Below are positions 21,622 to 27,664 of a stretch of 27,664 bases of DNA, one piece after another (position 1 is the stretch's first letter; every line of letters starts with the position of its first letter). Origin of the DNA: RGIG7949 sp045628845 (GTDB lineage: Bacteria; Bacillota; Clostridia; Oscillospirales; Oscillospiraceae). The notes beneath the pieces were generated by a model. The model had not been told where the DNA came from, ran no database searches, and saw nothing but the letters and a program-made list of their open reading frames with translations. Location of the stretch: contig JAZQQE010000088.1 of assembly GCA_045628845.1 (NCBI GenBank), positions 1 through 27,664 on the forward strand, written 5' to 3'. The position numbers were made by a program, and so were the translations under genes.

Positions 21622-23379
21622 GTGAAAAAGATCCTCGCACTCGTGCTGGCTGTTGTTCTCGTCCTGGCCCTCTTCGCGGCCTGCGGCACCAACGCCAACA
21701 ACCCGACCCCGGATACCCCGACCGCTGCCCCCGCGAATCCGAGCACTCCGGATGCGCCCGACGCTCCCGATGCGCCTGACGCTCCCGTAGTTCCCGAAGG
21801 CCCCTTTGCCGTTGACGAATACGGCATCGCGACCGAGCCCTATGAGTGGCCCCTCCCCCTGACTGAGGATGACGAAACCGTCCTTACCTACTGGTGGTCC
21901 ACTTACTCCCCGCAGTACATTCCCGCTGACAAGGAATACGGCGATACCGAGCTGCCCCTTGCCATTCAGGAAGCCACCGGTGTCAACGTTGAGTACATCA
22001 ATGTCCCCACCACCAGCCGTCAGGAAGCCTTCTCCGTTCTTCTTGCCTCTGATGATCTGTCCGACATGATGACCTACGCCACCGCTTACTATCCCGGCAC
22101 CCCGCTCCAGATGGTCGAAGATGGCTACTTTGCCAACATCTACGACTACAAGGAGTTCATGCCCAACTACCTCTATGAGTCCAAGTATGCCAATCCCGAC
22201 GACAAGGCCACCTACGAGTCCGTCTTCTATGAAGATGAGCTTATCCCCGTCTGCTGGTCCATGTGGCAGGGCGCCATCATGACCGACAGCGGCTGGGGCG
22301 TCCGTCAGGACATGCTCGAAAAGGTCGGCATGAATGTCGAGGACCTCGTGACCTGGGATGATTTCCATGAAGCCCTCGTCGCCGTCAAGTCCGCCATCGA
22401 CACCGTTGAGTTCCCGATGTGGATCGCCTCCATCATCGAGACCAACAACTACTGGCAGTTCAACTCCTTCGAGAACATCTCCGTTATCACCACCATCGCT
22501 CTCCCCCCGATATTCTTCCGCGACGGCGAGCTCGTCATGGGCTGCACGAGCGAGGGCGACAAGCAGTTCGCCGAAACGCTGAGCGGAATGTTCGCCGAGA
22601 AGCTCGTCAACCCCGACTGGCAGGGCTACTTCTACGCGCAGGCCTTCCAGGCACACACCCTCAACAACGAGGTGTTCTGGCAGGGCCACGGCACGACCTT
22701 CCAGAAAACCAATCAGGACTGCCCCGATCCTAACTGCAACTGGGTACCCGTCGGCAAGCCCCTCGTCACCGCCGATCAGGTGGTACACGCGGGCACCATC
22801 CGCAGCCGCACGAGCACAGGCAACTGCACCTTCTCCGTCAAGAACCACGACCTTGAGCTCGCGATGAAGTGGGTCGACTACCACTACTCGCCCTCCGGCT
22901 GGGAGCTCTTCGCATACGGCCCCGAGGGACTCATGGTCGAGAAGGACGCCAACGGAGTGCGCCACAACACCGAGTGGGCGCTGCACAATCCCGACGGCAT
23001 CGAGCTCTCCGGCCTCTTCAGCATCTACGCCGCGAGCCGCTTCATCGACCCGTGTCTTTGTGTATATGACGCGGCGCTCCTCAACCCCGACGGTGAAGTC
23101 GCTCTCGCCGCCATCGACTACTGGACCAACTTCGACAAAGAGCACTACGACAAGGCCGGCGCGCTTCCCGTCGGCGTCCGTCTTACGACGGAGCAGAGCG
23201 AGGAGGTCGGCAAGTACCGCGCGGATATCATCACCTACGTTGCCGAGTCCTTCGCGAGCTTCTGCGACGGCTCCAAGCCCATGAGCGACTGGGATGCCTA
23301 TCAGGCCACCCTCGACCAGATGGGCCGCAGCGAGATACTGAAGGTCTATCGGGAAGCCTACGAAGATTACCTCGGATAA
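21622..23379 (+). CDS. Solute-binding lipoprotein, paralogue 1 of 3
   Basis: This 585-aa extracellular solute-binding protein looks like family 1 (LipO-like) ABC receptors that bind oligosaccharides or similar solutes; the ligand is unknown. Signal MKKILALVLAVVLVLALFAAC gives lipid anchor Cys21, followed by a linker rich in Asp-Ala-Pro triplets. The mature domain opens YWWSTYSPQYIPADKEYGDT and contains TGVNVEYINVPTTSRQEAF and DLSDMMTYATAYYPGTPLQM. The start is GTG with AAAGGAGA ahead. Up to about position 22500 it is nearly identical at DNA level to paralogue 3, with TCC/ACC/GCC codons. Past that point identity falls and AGC, ACG, GCG and ATA codons become common, so the gene looks mosaic. 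No permease or ATPase is adjacent. Confidence 0.9.
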   Translation: MKKILALVLAVVLVLALFAACGTNANNPTPDTPTAAPANPSTPDAPDAPDAPDAPVVPEGPFAVDEYGIATEPYEWPLPLTEDDETVLTYWWSTYSPQYIPADKEYGDTELPLAIQEATGVNVEYINVPTTSRQEAFSVLLASDDLSDMMTYATAYYPGTPLQMVEDGYFANIYDYKEFMPNYLYESKYANPDDKATYESVFYEDELIPVCWSMWQGAIMTDSGWGVRQDMLEKVGMNVEDLVTWDDFHEALVAVKSAIDTVEFPMWIASIIETNNYWQFNSFENISVITTIALPPIFFRDGELVMGCTSEGDKQFAETLSGMFAEKLVNPDWQGYFYAQAFQAHTLNNEVFWQGHGTTFQKTNQDCPDPNCNWVPVGKPLVTADQVVHAGTIRSRTSTGNCTFSVKNHDLELAMKWVDYHYSPSGWELFAYGPEGLMVEKDANGVRHNTEWALHNPDGIELSGLFSIYAASRFIDPCLCVYDAALLNPDGEVALAAIDYWTNFDKEHYDKAGALPVGVRLTTEQSEEVGKYRADIITYVAESFASFCDGSKPMSDWDAYQATLDQMGRSEILKVYREAYEDYLG

Positions 23380-23401
23380 TTATCTCCTTTCATGGGAAGG
23401 G

Positions 23402-23433
23402 GCACGGCGGAAACGCCGTGCTTCTTCTTTTTC
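23402..23433 (+). terminator. Intrinsic terminator after binding-protein gene 1
   Basis: GCACGGCG and CGCCGTGC form an 8-bp stem with loop GAAA, followed by TTCTTCTTTTTCC. Confidence 0.85.
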
Positions 23434-23470
23434 CGGCAGCGGTTCTTTGCTTCCATATTCAGGCATATAA

Positions 23471-23487
23471 TGTGCCATATTGGCACA
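23471..23487 (+). promoter_or_regulatory. Perfect operator dyad upstream of binding-protein gene 2
   Basis: TGTGCCATATTGGCACA is a perfect 7-bp inverted repeat around TAT. Its centre is 29 bp upstream of the -35 box, an activator-like position. It is the best copy of the motif shared by all three genes. Confidence 0.65.
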
Positions 23488-23507
23488 TTTGGACAGGGCT
23501 TTTGCGT

Positions 23508-23536
23508 TTGCAAACCAGGGCACGTTTCCATATAAT
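23508..23536 (+). promoter_or_regulatory. Promoter for binding-protein gene 2
   Basis: TTGCAA and a perfect TATAAT are 17 bases apart. A stem TCCGTA/TACGGA (23544-23549 with 23564-23569) begins at the predicted transcription start. Confidence 0.6.
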
Positions 23537-23593
23537 ATAGTTATCCGTAACACTATGTTCATATACGGAAACTACTGAAAGGAGAATGTCAAA

Positions 23594-25342
23594 GTGAAGA
23601 AGATCCTCGCATTGGTACTGGCTGTCGTCTTCGTGCTGGCTCTCTTTGCCGCCTGCGGCACAAACGCCAACAACCCGACACCCGCGAATCCGACCGCTGC
23701 ACCTTCCGGCCCGGACACTCCGGACACGCCCGATACTCCGGACGCGCCCGATGCGCCCGACCTCCCGTACGCGGTCGACGAACTCGGCATCCCCATGGAG
23801 CCCTACGACTGGCCCCTCCCGCTGACCGAAGATGACGACCTGGTACTTACCTACTGGTGGTGCACCTACTCCCCCCAGTACATCCCCGCTGACAAGTCCT
23901 ACGCAGAGACCGACCTTCCCGTGGAGGTCAAGAAGCGCACCGGCGTCAACGTCGAGTACATCAACGTCCCCTCCACGTCCCGTGAGGACAACTACTCCGT
24001 TCTCCTTGCCTCGGATGACCTCTGCGACATGATGTGCTTCGGCGACCGCTACTATCCCGGCACTCCGCTCCAGATGATCGAGGACGGATACTTCGCCAAC
24101 ATCTACGATTTCAAGGACTGCATGCCCAACTACCTCTATGAGGCCAAATACGCTCACCCCGAGGACAAGGACACCTACGAGTCCGTCTTCTACACCGATA
24201 CGGCAGTCCCCGTCGCCCACGTCATGTGGTCCGATCACGTCGTCACCGATACCGGCTACTGCGTGCGTCAGGACTTCCTTGACAGGGTCGGCCTCAAGGC
24301 CGAAGACCTCGTCACCTGGGACGACTACACCGAAGCCTGCAAGCTCGTCCAGAGCGAGATAGAGACCGTCGAGTTCCCCCTCTGGATCGCCCAGATGATC
24401 GAGACCAACAACTACTGGTACTTCCACTCCTTTGATAACCTCAGCATCCTCGCCGGCATGCCTCCCGTCTACATCCGCGACGGTCAGCTCGTGCTCGGCT
24501 GCACCTCCGAAGGCGACAAGCAGTTCGCTGAGCTCTTCCATCAGTACACGCTGGATAAGATCCTCATCCCCGACTGGCAGGCCTACTTCTATTCCATGGT
24601 CTTCATGCCCAACACCCTCAATAACCAGACCTTCTGGCAGGGCCTCGGCTCCACCGCCATCACCGACGCCAACAACCAGTGCACCGACCCCGACTGCAAC
24701 TGGGTACCCGTCGGCAAGCCCCTCCTCACCGAAGATCAGATCATCCACGCCGGCACCATCCGCAGCCGTACCACCACCGGCAACTGCTGCTTCGCTACCA
24801 AGAATCACGACCTCGAGCTCTGCATGAAGTGGATCGACTACCGTTACAGCCCCTCCGGCTGGGAGCTCTTCGCTTACGGCCCCGAGGGCCTCATAGTCGA
24901 GAAGGATGAAAACGGCAACAGAAGGAACACCGACTGGGCTCTCAGCAACCCCGACGGCATGGACCTCACCGCTCTCGTCTCCCTCTACATCTCCAGCCGC
25001 ATGGTCGAGGCCGGCCTCACCGCCTATGACGCCCAGCTTCTCAATCCCGACGGCGCTCCCGCGCTTGCCGCCATCGACTACTGGACCGAATTCGACAACC
25101 AGCACTTCGACAAGGCCGGCTGCCTGCCCATCGGCGTCCGCCTCGACAACGAGCAGAGCGAGGAGCTCGGCATCTACCGCAACGACATCTCCACCTACGT
25201 CGCTGAGAACTACGGCATGTTCATCACCGGTGACAGGCCGCTCTCCGATTGGGATGATTACATCAGCACTCTCAACCAGCTCGGACTTCAGAACGTCCTC
25301 GCCATCTATCAGGAAGCTTACGACGCTTATCTGAACAAATAA
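23594..25342 (+). CDS. Solute-binding lipoprotein, paralogue 2 of 3
   Basis: This 582-aa protein is the most divergent of the three. It keeps the signal (MKKILALVLAVVFVLALFAAC, Cys21), but its linker is Asp-Thr-Pro rather than Asp-Ala-Pro rich. The binding domain shows YWWCTYSPQYIPADKSYAET, KRTGVNVEYINVPSTSREDN and CMKWIDYRYSPSGWELFAYG. Compared with its paralogues it replaces TYATAYYPGTP by CFGDRYYPGTP and drops the SVITTIALPPIF pattern for SILAGMPPVYI, so its ligand may differ. The start is GTG with GAAAGGAG ahead. C-ending codons dominate throughout. The gene has its own promoter and terminator, so the three genes are tandem single transcripts, not one operon. Confidence 0.9.
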   Translation: MKKILALVLAVVFVLALFAACGTNANNPTPANPTAAPSGPDTPDTPDTPDAPDAPDLPYAVDELGIPMEPYDWPLPLTEDDDLVLTYWWCTYSPQYIPADKSYAETDLPVEVKKRTGVNVEYINVPSTSREDNYSVLLASDDLCDMMCFGDRYYPGTPLQMIEDGYFANIYDFKDCMPNYLYEAKYAHPEDKDTYESVFYTDTAVPVAHVMWSDHVVTDTGYCVRQDFLDRVGLKAEDLVTWDDYTEACKLVQSEIETVEFPLWIAQMIETNNYWYFHSFDNLSILAGMPPVYIRDGQLVLGCTSEGDKQFAELFHQYTLDKILIPDWQAYFYSMVFMPNTLNNQTFWQGLGSTAITDANNQCTDPDCNWVPVGKPLLTEDQIIHAGTIRSRTTTGNCCFATKNHDLELCMKWIDYRYSPSGWELFAYGPEGLIVEKDENGNRRNTDWALSNPDGMDLTALVSLYISSRMVEAGLTAYDAQLLNPDGAPALAAIDYWTEFDNQHFDKAGCLPIGVRLDNEQSEELGIYRNDISTYVAENYGMFITGDRPLSDWDDYISTLNQLGLQNVLAIYQEAYDAYLNK

Positions 25343-25359
25343 GTACACCCTGATTCAGG

Positions 25360-25392
25360 AAAAAGGACGCGGTATCATACCGCGTCCTTTTT
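25360..25392 (+). terminator. Intrinsic terminator after binding-protein gene 2
   Basis: AAAAAGGACGCGGTA and TACCGCGTCCTTTTT form a 15-bp perfect stem with loop TCA. Confidence 0.9.
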
Positions 25393-25415
25393 ATGTTTCC
25401 TGATCCTGCACATAT

Positions 25416-25468
25416 TTGGCACATTTTCTCATTTCCCGTGCGATACTGGCACACCATATTTTGACACA
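25416..25468 (+). promoter_or_regulatory. TGGCACA-type sites upstream of binding-protein gene 3
   Basis: TTGGCACA (25416-25423), TGGCACA (25447-25453) and the variant TTGACACA (25461-25468) lie within 60 bp ahead of the -35 box. The partner half-sites are more degenerate than for genes 1 and 2. Confidence 0.45.
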
Positions 25469-25472
25469 ATTG

Positions 25473-25501
25473 TTGTTTTCTGTTAACAAAATATATATAA
25501 T
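25473..25501 (+). promoter_or_regulatory. Promoter for binding-protein gene 3
   Basis: TTGTTT and a perfect TATAAT are 17 bases apart in an A/T-rich stretch. A stem CGTCAT/ATGACG (25512-25528) lies just after the predicted start near 25508. Confidence 0.65.
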
Positions 25502-25564
25502 ACACTTAATACGTCATGAATAATGACGCAATTTTGTAATATTTTACGAAAGGAGACTCCCGCA

Positions 25565-27334
25565 GTGAAAAAGATCCTCGCACTCGTGCTGGCTGTTGTT
25601 CTCGTCCTGGCCCTCTTCGCGGCCTGCGGCACCAACACCGGCAACCCGACCCCGGATACCCCGTCCGCTGCCCCTGCGAACCCGAGCACTCCGAATGCGC
25701 CCGACGCTCCCGATGCGCCGGATGCTCCCGATGCTCCCGTCGTTCCCGAAGGCCCCTACGCCGTCGACGAAGTCGGCATCGCCAAGGAGCCCTATGAGTG
25801 GCCCCTCCCCCTGACCGAGGATGACGACACCGTCCTCACCTACTGGTGGTCCACTTACTCCCCGCAGTACATCCCCGCCGACAAGGAATACGGCGATACC
25901 GAGCTTCCCCTTGCCATCAAGGAGAAGACCGGCGTCAACGTCGAGTTCATCAACGTCCCCACCACCTCCCGTCAGGAAGCTTTCTCCGTCCTTCTCGCTT
26001 CTGACGACCTGTCTGACATGATGACCTACGCCACCGCCTACTATCCCGGCACCCCGCTCCAGATGGTCGAAGACGGCTACTTTGCCAACATCTACGACTA
26101 CAAGGATTGCATGCCCAACTACCTCTATCAGTCCAAGTGGCTCGACCCCAACGACAAGGCCACCTATGAGTCCGTCTTCTATGAAGATGAGCTCGTTCCC
26201 GTGTGCTGGTCCCTCTGGGAAGGCGCCATCAAGAACGATACCGGCTGGGGCGTCCGTCAGGACATGCTCGACAAGATCGGCATGAAGGCTTCTGATCTCG
26301 TGACCTGGGATGATTTCCATGAAGCTCTTTCCGCCATCAAGTCCGCCATCGACACCGTTGAGTTCCCGATGTGGATGAGCTCCATGATCGAGACCAACAA
26401 CTACTGGCAGTTCAACTCCTTCGAGAACATCTCCGTCATCACCACCATCGCTCTTCCCCCGATTTTCTACCGTGACGGCGAGCTCGTTATGGGCTGCACC
26501 TCCGAAGGCGACAAGCTCTTCGCCGAGTACATGAGCGGCCTCTTCGCCGAGGGTCTTGTCAACCCCGACTGGCAGGGCTACTTCTTCGGTCAGGCCTTCT
26601 CCGCCCACACCTACAACAACGAGACCTTCTGGCAGGGCATCGGCCCGACCTACAAGGACACCAACAAGCAGACCACCGATCCCAACTGCGACTGGGTCCC
26701 CGTCGGCAAGCCCCTCCAGACCGCTGATCAGGTCGTTCACGCCGGCACCGTCCGCAGCCGTACCGCCACCGGCAACGTCTGCTTCGCTACCAAGAACAAC
26801 GACCTCGAGCTCTGCATGAAGTGGATCGACTTCCGCTTCGCTCCCAACGGTTGGGAACTCTTCTCCTACGGCCCCGAGGGTCTCGTAGTTGAGAAGCTTC
26901 CCGACGGCACCCGCCAGAACACCGAGTGGGCTCTCAACAACCCCGACGGCATCGAGCTCTCCGGCCTCATGAGCCTCTACTGTGCCAGCCGCATGGTCGA
27001 AGCCCTCATCTGCGTTGAGGATTCTCAGTACCTCAATCCCGAGGGACACTTCGCCATGGAAGCCATCGATTTCTGGACCGCTTTCGACGAAGCTCACTAT
27101 GACAGAGCCGGCGCGCTGCCTCTCGGCGTCCGCCTCTCCACCGAGCAGAGCGAAGAAGTCGGCAAGTATCGTGCTGACATCATCACCTACGTTGCTGAGT
27201 CCTATGCCGGATTCATCGACGGCTCCAACCCGATGAGCAACTGGGATACCTACCAGGCCACCCTCGACCAGATGGGCCGCCAGGAGATCCTTGCCGTCTA
27301 CGCTGAAGCCATCGAAGATTACAACAACAAGTAA
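25565..27334 (+). CDS. Solute-binding lipoprotein, paralogue 3 of 3
   Basis: This 589-aa protein is closest to paralogue 1, with the same signal (MKKILALVLAVVLVLALFAAC) and nearly the same DNA from the ribosome site through the first 900 bases or so. The linker has one Asp-Ala-Pro triplet more. The domain contains YWWSTYSPQYIPADKEYGDT, TGVNVEFINVPTTSRQEAF, SVITTIALPPIFYRDGELVM and CMKWIDFRFAPNGWELFSYG. The start is GTG at 25565 with AAAGGAG ahead; an ATG 42 bases upstream in frame would precede the signal peptide with charged residues and has no ribosome site. Codons are uniformly C- or T-ending, unlike the second half of paralogue 1. The gene ends with its own terminator, followed by repeat sequence. 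Confidence 0.9.
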   Translation: MKKILALVLAVVLVLALFAACGTNTGNPTPDTPSAAPANPSTPNAPDAPDAPDAPDAPVVPEGPYAVDEVGIAKEPYEWPLPLTEDDDTVLTYWWSTYSPQYIPADKEYGDTELPLAIKEKTGVNVEFINVPTTSRQEAFSVLLASDDLSDMMTYATAYYPGTPLQMVEDGYFANIYDYKDCMPNYLYQSKWLDPNDKATYESVFYEDELVPVCWSLWEGAIKNDTGWGVRQDMLDKIGMKASDLVTWDDFHEALSAIKSAIDTVEFPMWMSSMIETNNYWQFNSFENISVITTIALPPIFYRDGELVMGCTSEGDKLFAEYMSGLFAEGLVNPDWQGYFFGQAFSAHTYNNETFWQGIGPTYKDTNKQTTDPNCDWVPVGKPLQTADQVVHAGTVRSRTATGNVCFATKNNDLELCMKWIDFRFAPNGWELFSYGPEGLVVEKLPDGTRQNTEWALNNPDGIELSGLMSLYCASRMVEALICVEDSQYLNPEGHFAMEAIDFWTAFDEAHYDRAGALPLGVRLSTEQSEEVGKYRADIITYVAESYAGFIDGSNPMSNWDTYQATLDQMGRQEILAVYAEAIEDYNNK

Positions 27335-27374
27335 TCTCAACTGATTCTACGGCAGCTCGTCTGCCATGAATACG

Positions 27375-27410
27375 GAAGACCGCCGCATTTGCGGCGATCT
27401 TCTTTTTATT
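27375..27410 (+). terminator. Intrinsic terminator after binding-protein gene 3
   Basis: GAAGACCGCCGC and GCGGCGATCTTC form a stem with one mismatch and loop ATTT, followed by TTTTTATT. Confidence 0.85.
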
Positions 27411-27415
27411 ATAAG

Positions 27416-27492
27416 CCCGGGACAGAAGTTCCTGCTTCCGTCCCGGTCTTTTTCAAATTCCATTTGCTGCTCCGGCAAGAAAAGCTGTCACG
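27416..27492 (+). repeat. Decayed right half of the MITE-like element
   Basis: The segment from CCCGGGACAGAAG to CTGTCACG aligns with 20601-20686 of the complete copy. It has about 20 substitutions and lacks roughly ten bases ahead of the terminal repeat. It still carries the GC-rich hairpin and the CTCCGGCAAGAAAA block. A fresh copy begins three bases later. Confidence 0.7.
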
Positions 27493-27494
27493 AA

Positions 27495-27664
27495 CTGGAC
27501 AGCCAGATAAGGAGAGAGGCGTAGCCGGAATTTTCGTTTTCGAACGAAGGCGTATGCCGATACGTCGAGCGAGAAAACGGAAATAGGCAAAAAAGCCTTG
27601 TAAAATCCTTGCGAAGCAAGTCCTTGCTCATAGAAACAGTAAACCCGGGATAGAAGTTTTGCTT
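27495..27664 (+). repeat. Third copy of MITE-like element, cut by window end
   Basis: These 170 bases match 20452-20621 with only three substitutions and no gaps. The left end reads CTGGACAGCCAGATAAGGAG. The element has the same orientation as the 20452 copy and runs off the right window edge inside its internal hairpin. No gene is seen here. Confidence 0.9.

Noticed and set aside
25544..27340. Long minus-strand frames opposite the binding-protein genes (also 21562-23145 and 23459-25348)
   Set aside because: These Gly/Val/Asp-rich frames arise from the C-ending codon bias of the sense genes and mirror each other only because the sense genes are paralogues.
27389..27586. 65-aa plus-strand open frame near the right end
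   Set aside because: It spans a terminator, a decayed repeat and part of a fresh repeat, with arginine-rich noise and no ribosome site.
1..27664. CRISPR array, prophage or integrative element
   Set aside because: No regularly spaced repeats, Cas proteins, integrase or phage structural genes were found; the only mobile-type sequence is the short element.

Overview
The window looks like a piece of a GC-rich Gram-positive anaerobe of the class Clostridia, probably an uncultured gut or rumen Oscillospirales-like lineage. The grounds are an oxygen-sensitive glycyl radical enzyme, lipoprotein-anchored binding proteins with no sign of an outer membrane, strong GGAGG ribosome sites with several GTG and TTG starts, B. 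subtilis-like RqcP and NupNOPQ homologues, and a tRNA gene with an encoded CCA end. The assignment is an inference from gene content; no 16S or marker gene is present. Both window ends lie inside the same dispersed repeat, which suggests an assembly contig broken at repeats.

Layout. 1-62: truncated copy of the repeat. 87-4982 (minus): a four-gene run of M3 oligoendopeptidase, four-TM protein, rqcP and a glycyl radical enzyme of the GCVE (eliminase/dehydratase) type. 5236-9337 (plus): a BMP-family nucleoside-binding lipoprotein, an unusual soluble protein joining a ParB-like N-terminal region to a BMP fold, xanthine phosphoribosyltransferase (xpt), and a 63-aa membrane peptide. 9387-13448 (minus): the matching nucleoside ABC transporter (nupO ATPase, nupP and nupQ permeases) plus an unknown 135-aa protein. 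13643-16054 (plus): tRNA-Ser(CGA), an AqpZ-type aquaporin, a DUF985 cupin and an acyltransferase. 16103-16743 (minus): a tandem YegP/DUF1508 protein and an 81-aa helical protein. 16880-18914 (minus): LUD protein, GtrA protein and galE. 19062-20420 (plus): a MATE exporter. 20452-20686: a full-length copy of the repeat, 235 bp with terminal inverted repeats. 20724-21239 (minus): a membrane-anchored unknown. 21622-27334 (plus): three tandem paralogous solute-binding lipoproteins, each with its own promoter, terminator and upstream TGGCACA sites. 27416-27664: a decayed repeat tail followed by a third, truncated repeat copy.

How the genes fit together. The clearest functional unit is purine or nucleoside uptake and salvage: lipoprotein receptor, NupOPQ channel and ATPase, Xpt, and a cytosolic BMP-fold fusion that may sense the same ligand and act on DNA. 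The three orphan binding proteins lack any permease or ATPase in the window, carry highly biased C-ending codons, share upstream dyads, and sit between two same-orientation repeat copies. No conventional transcription factor is encoded in the window. All promoters, operators and terminators below are pattern matches by eye, not tested sites.
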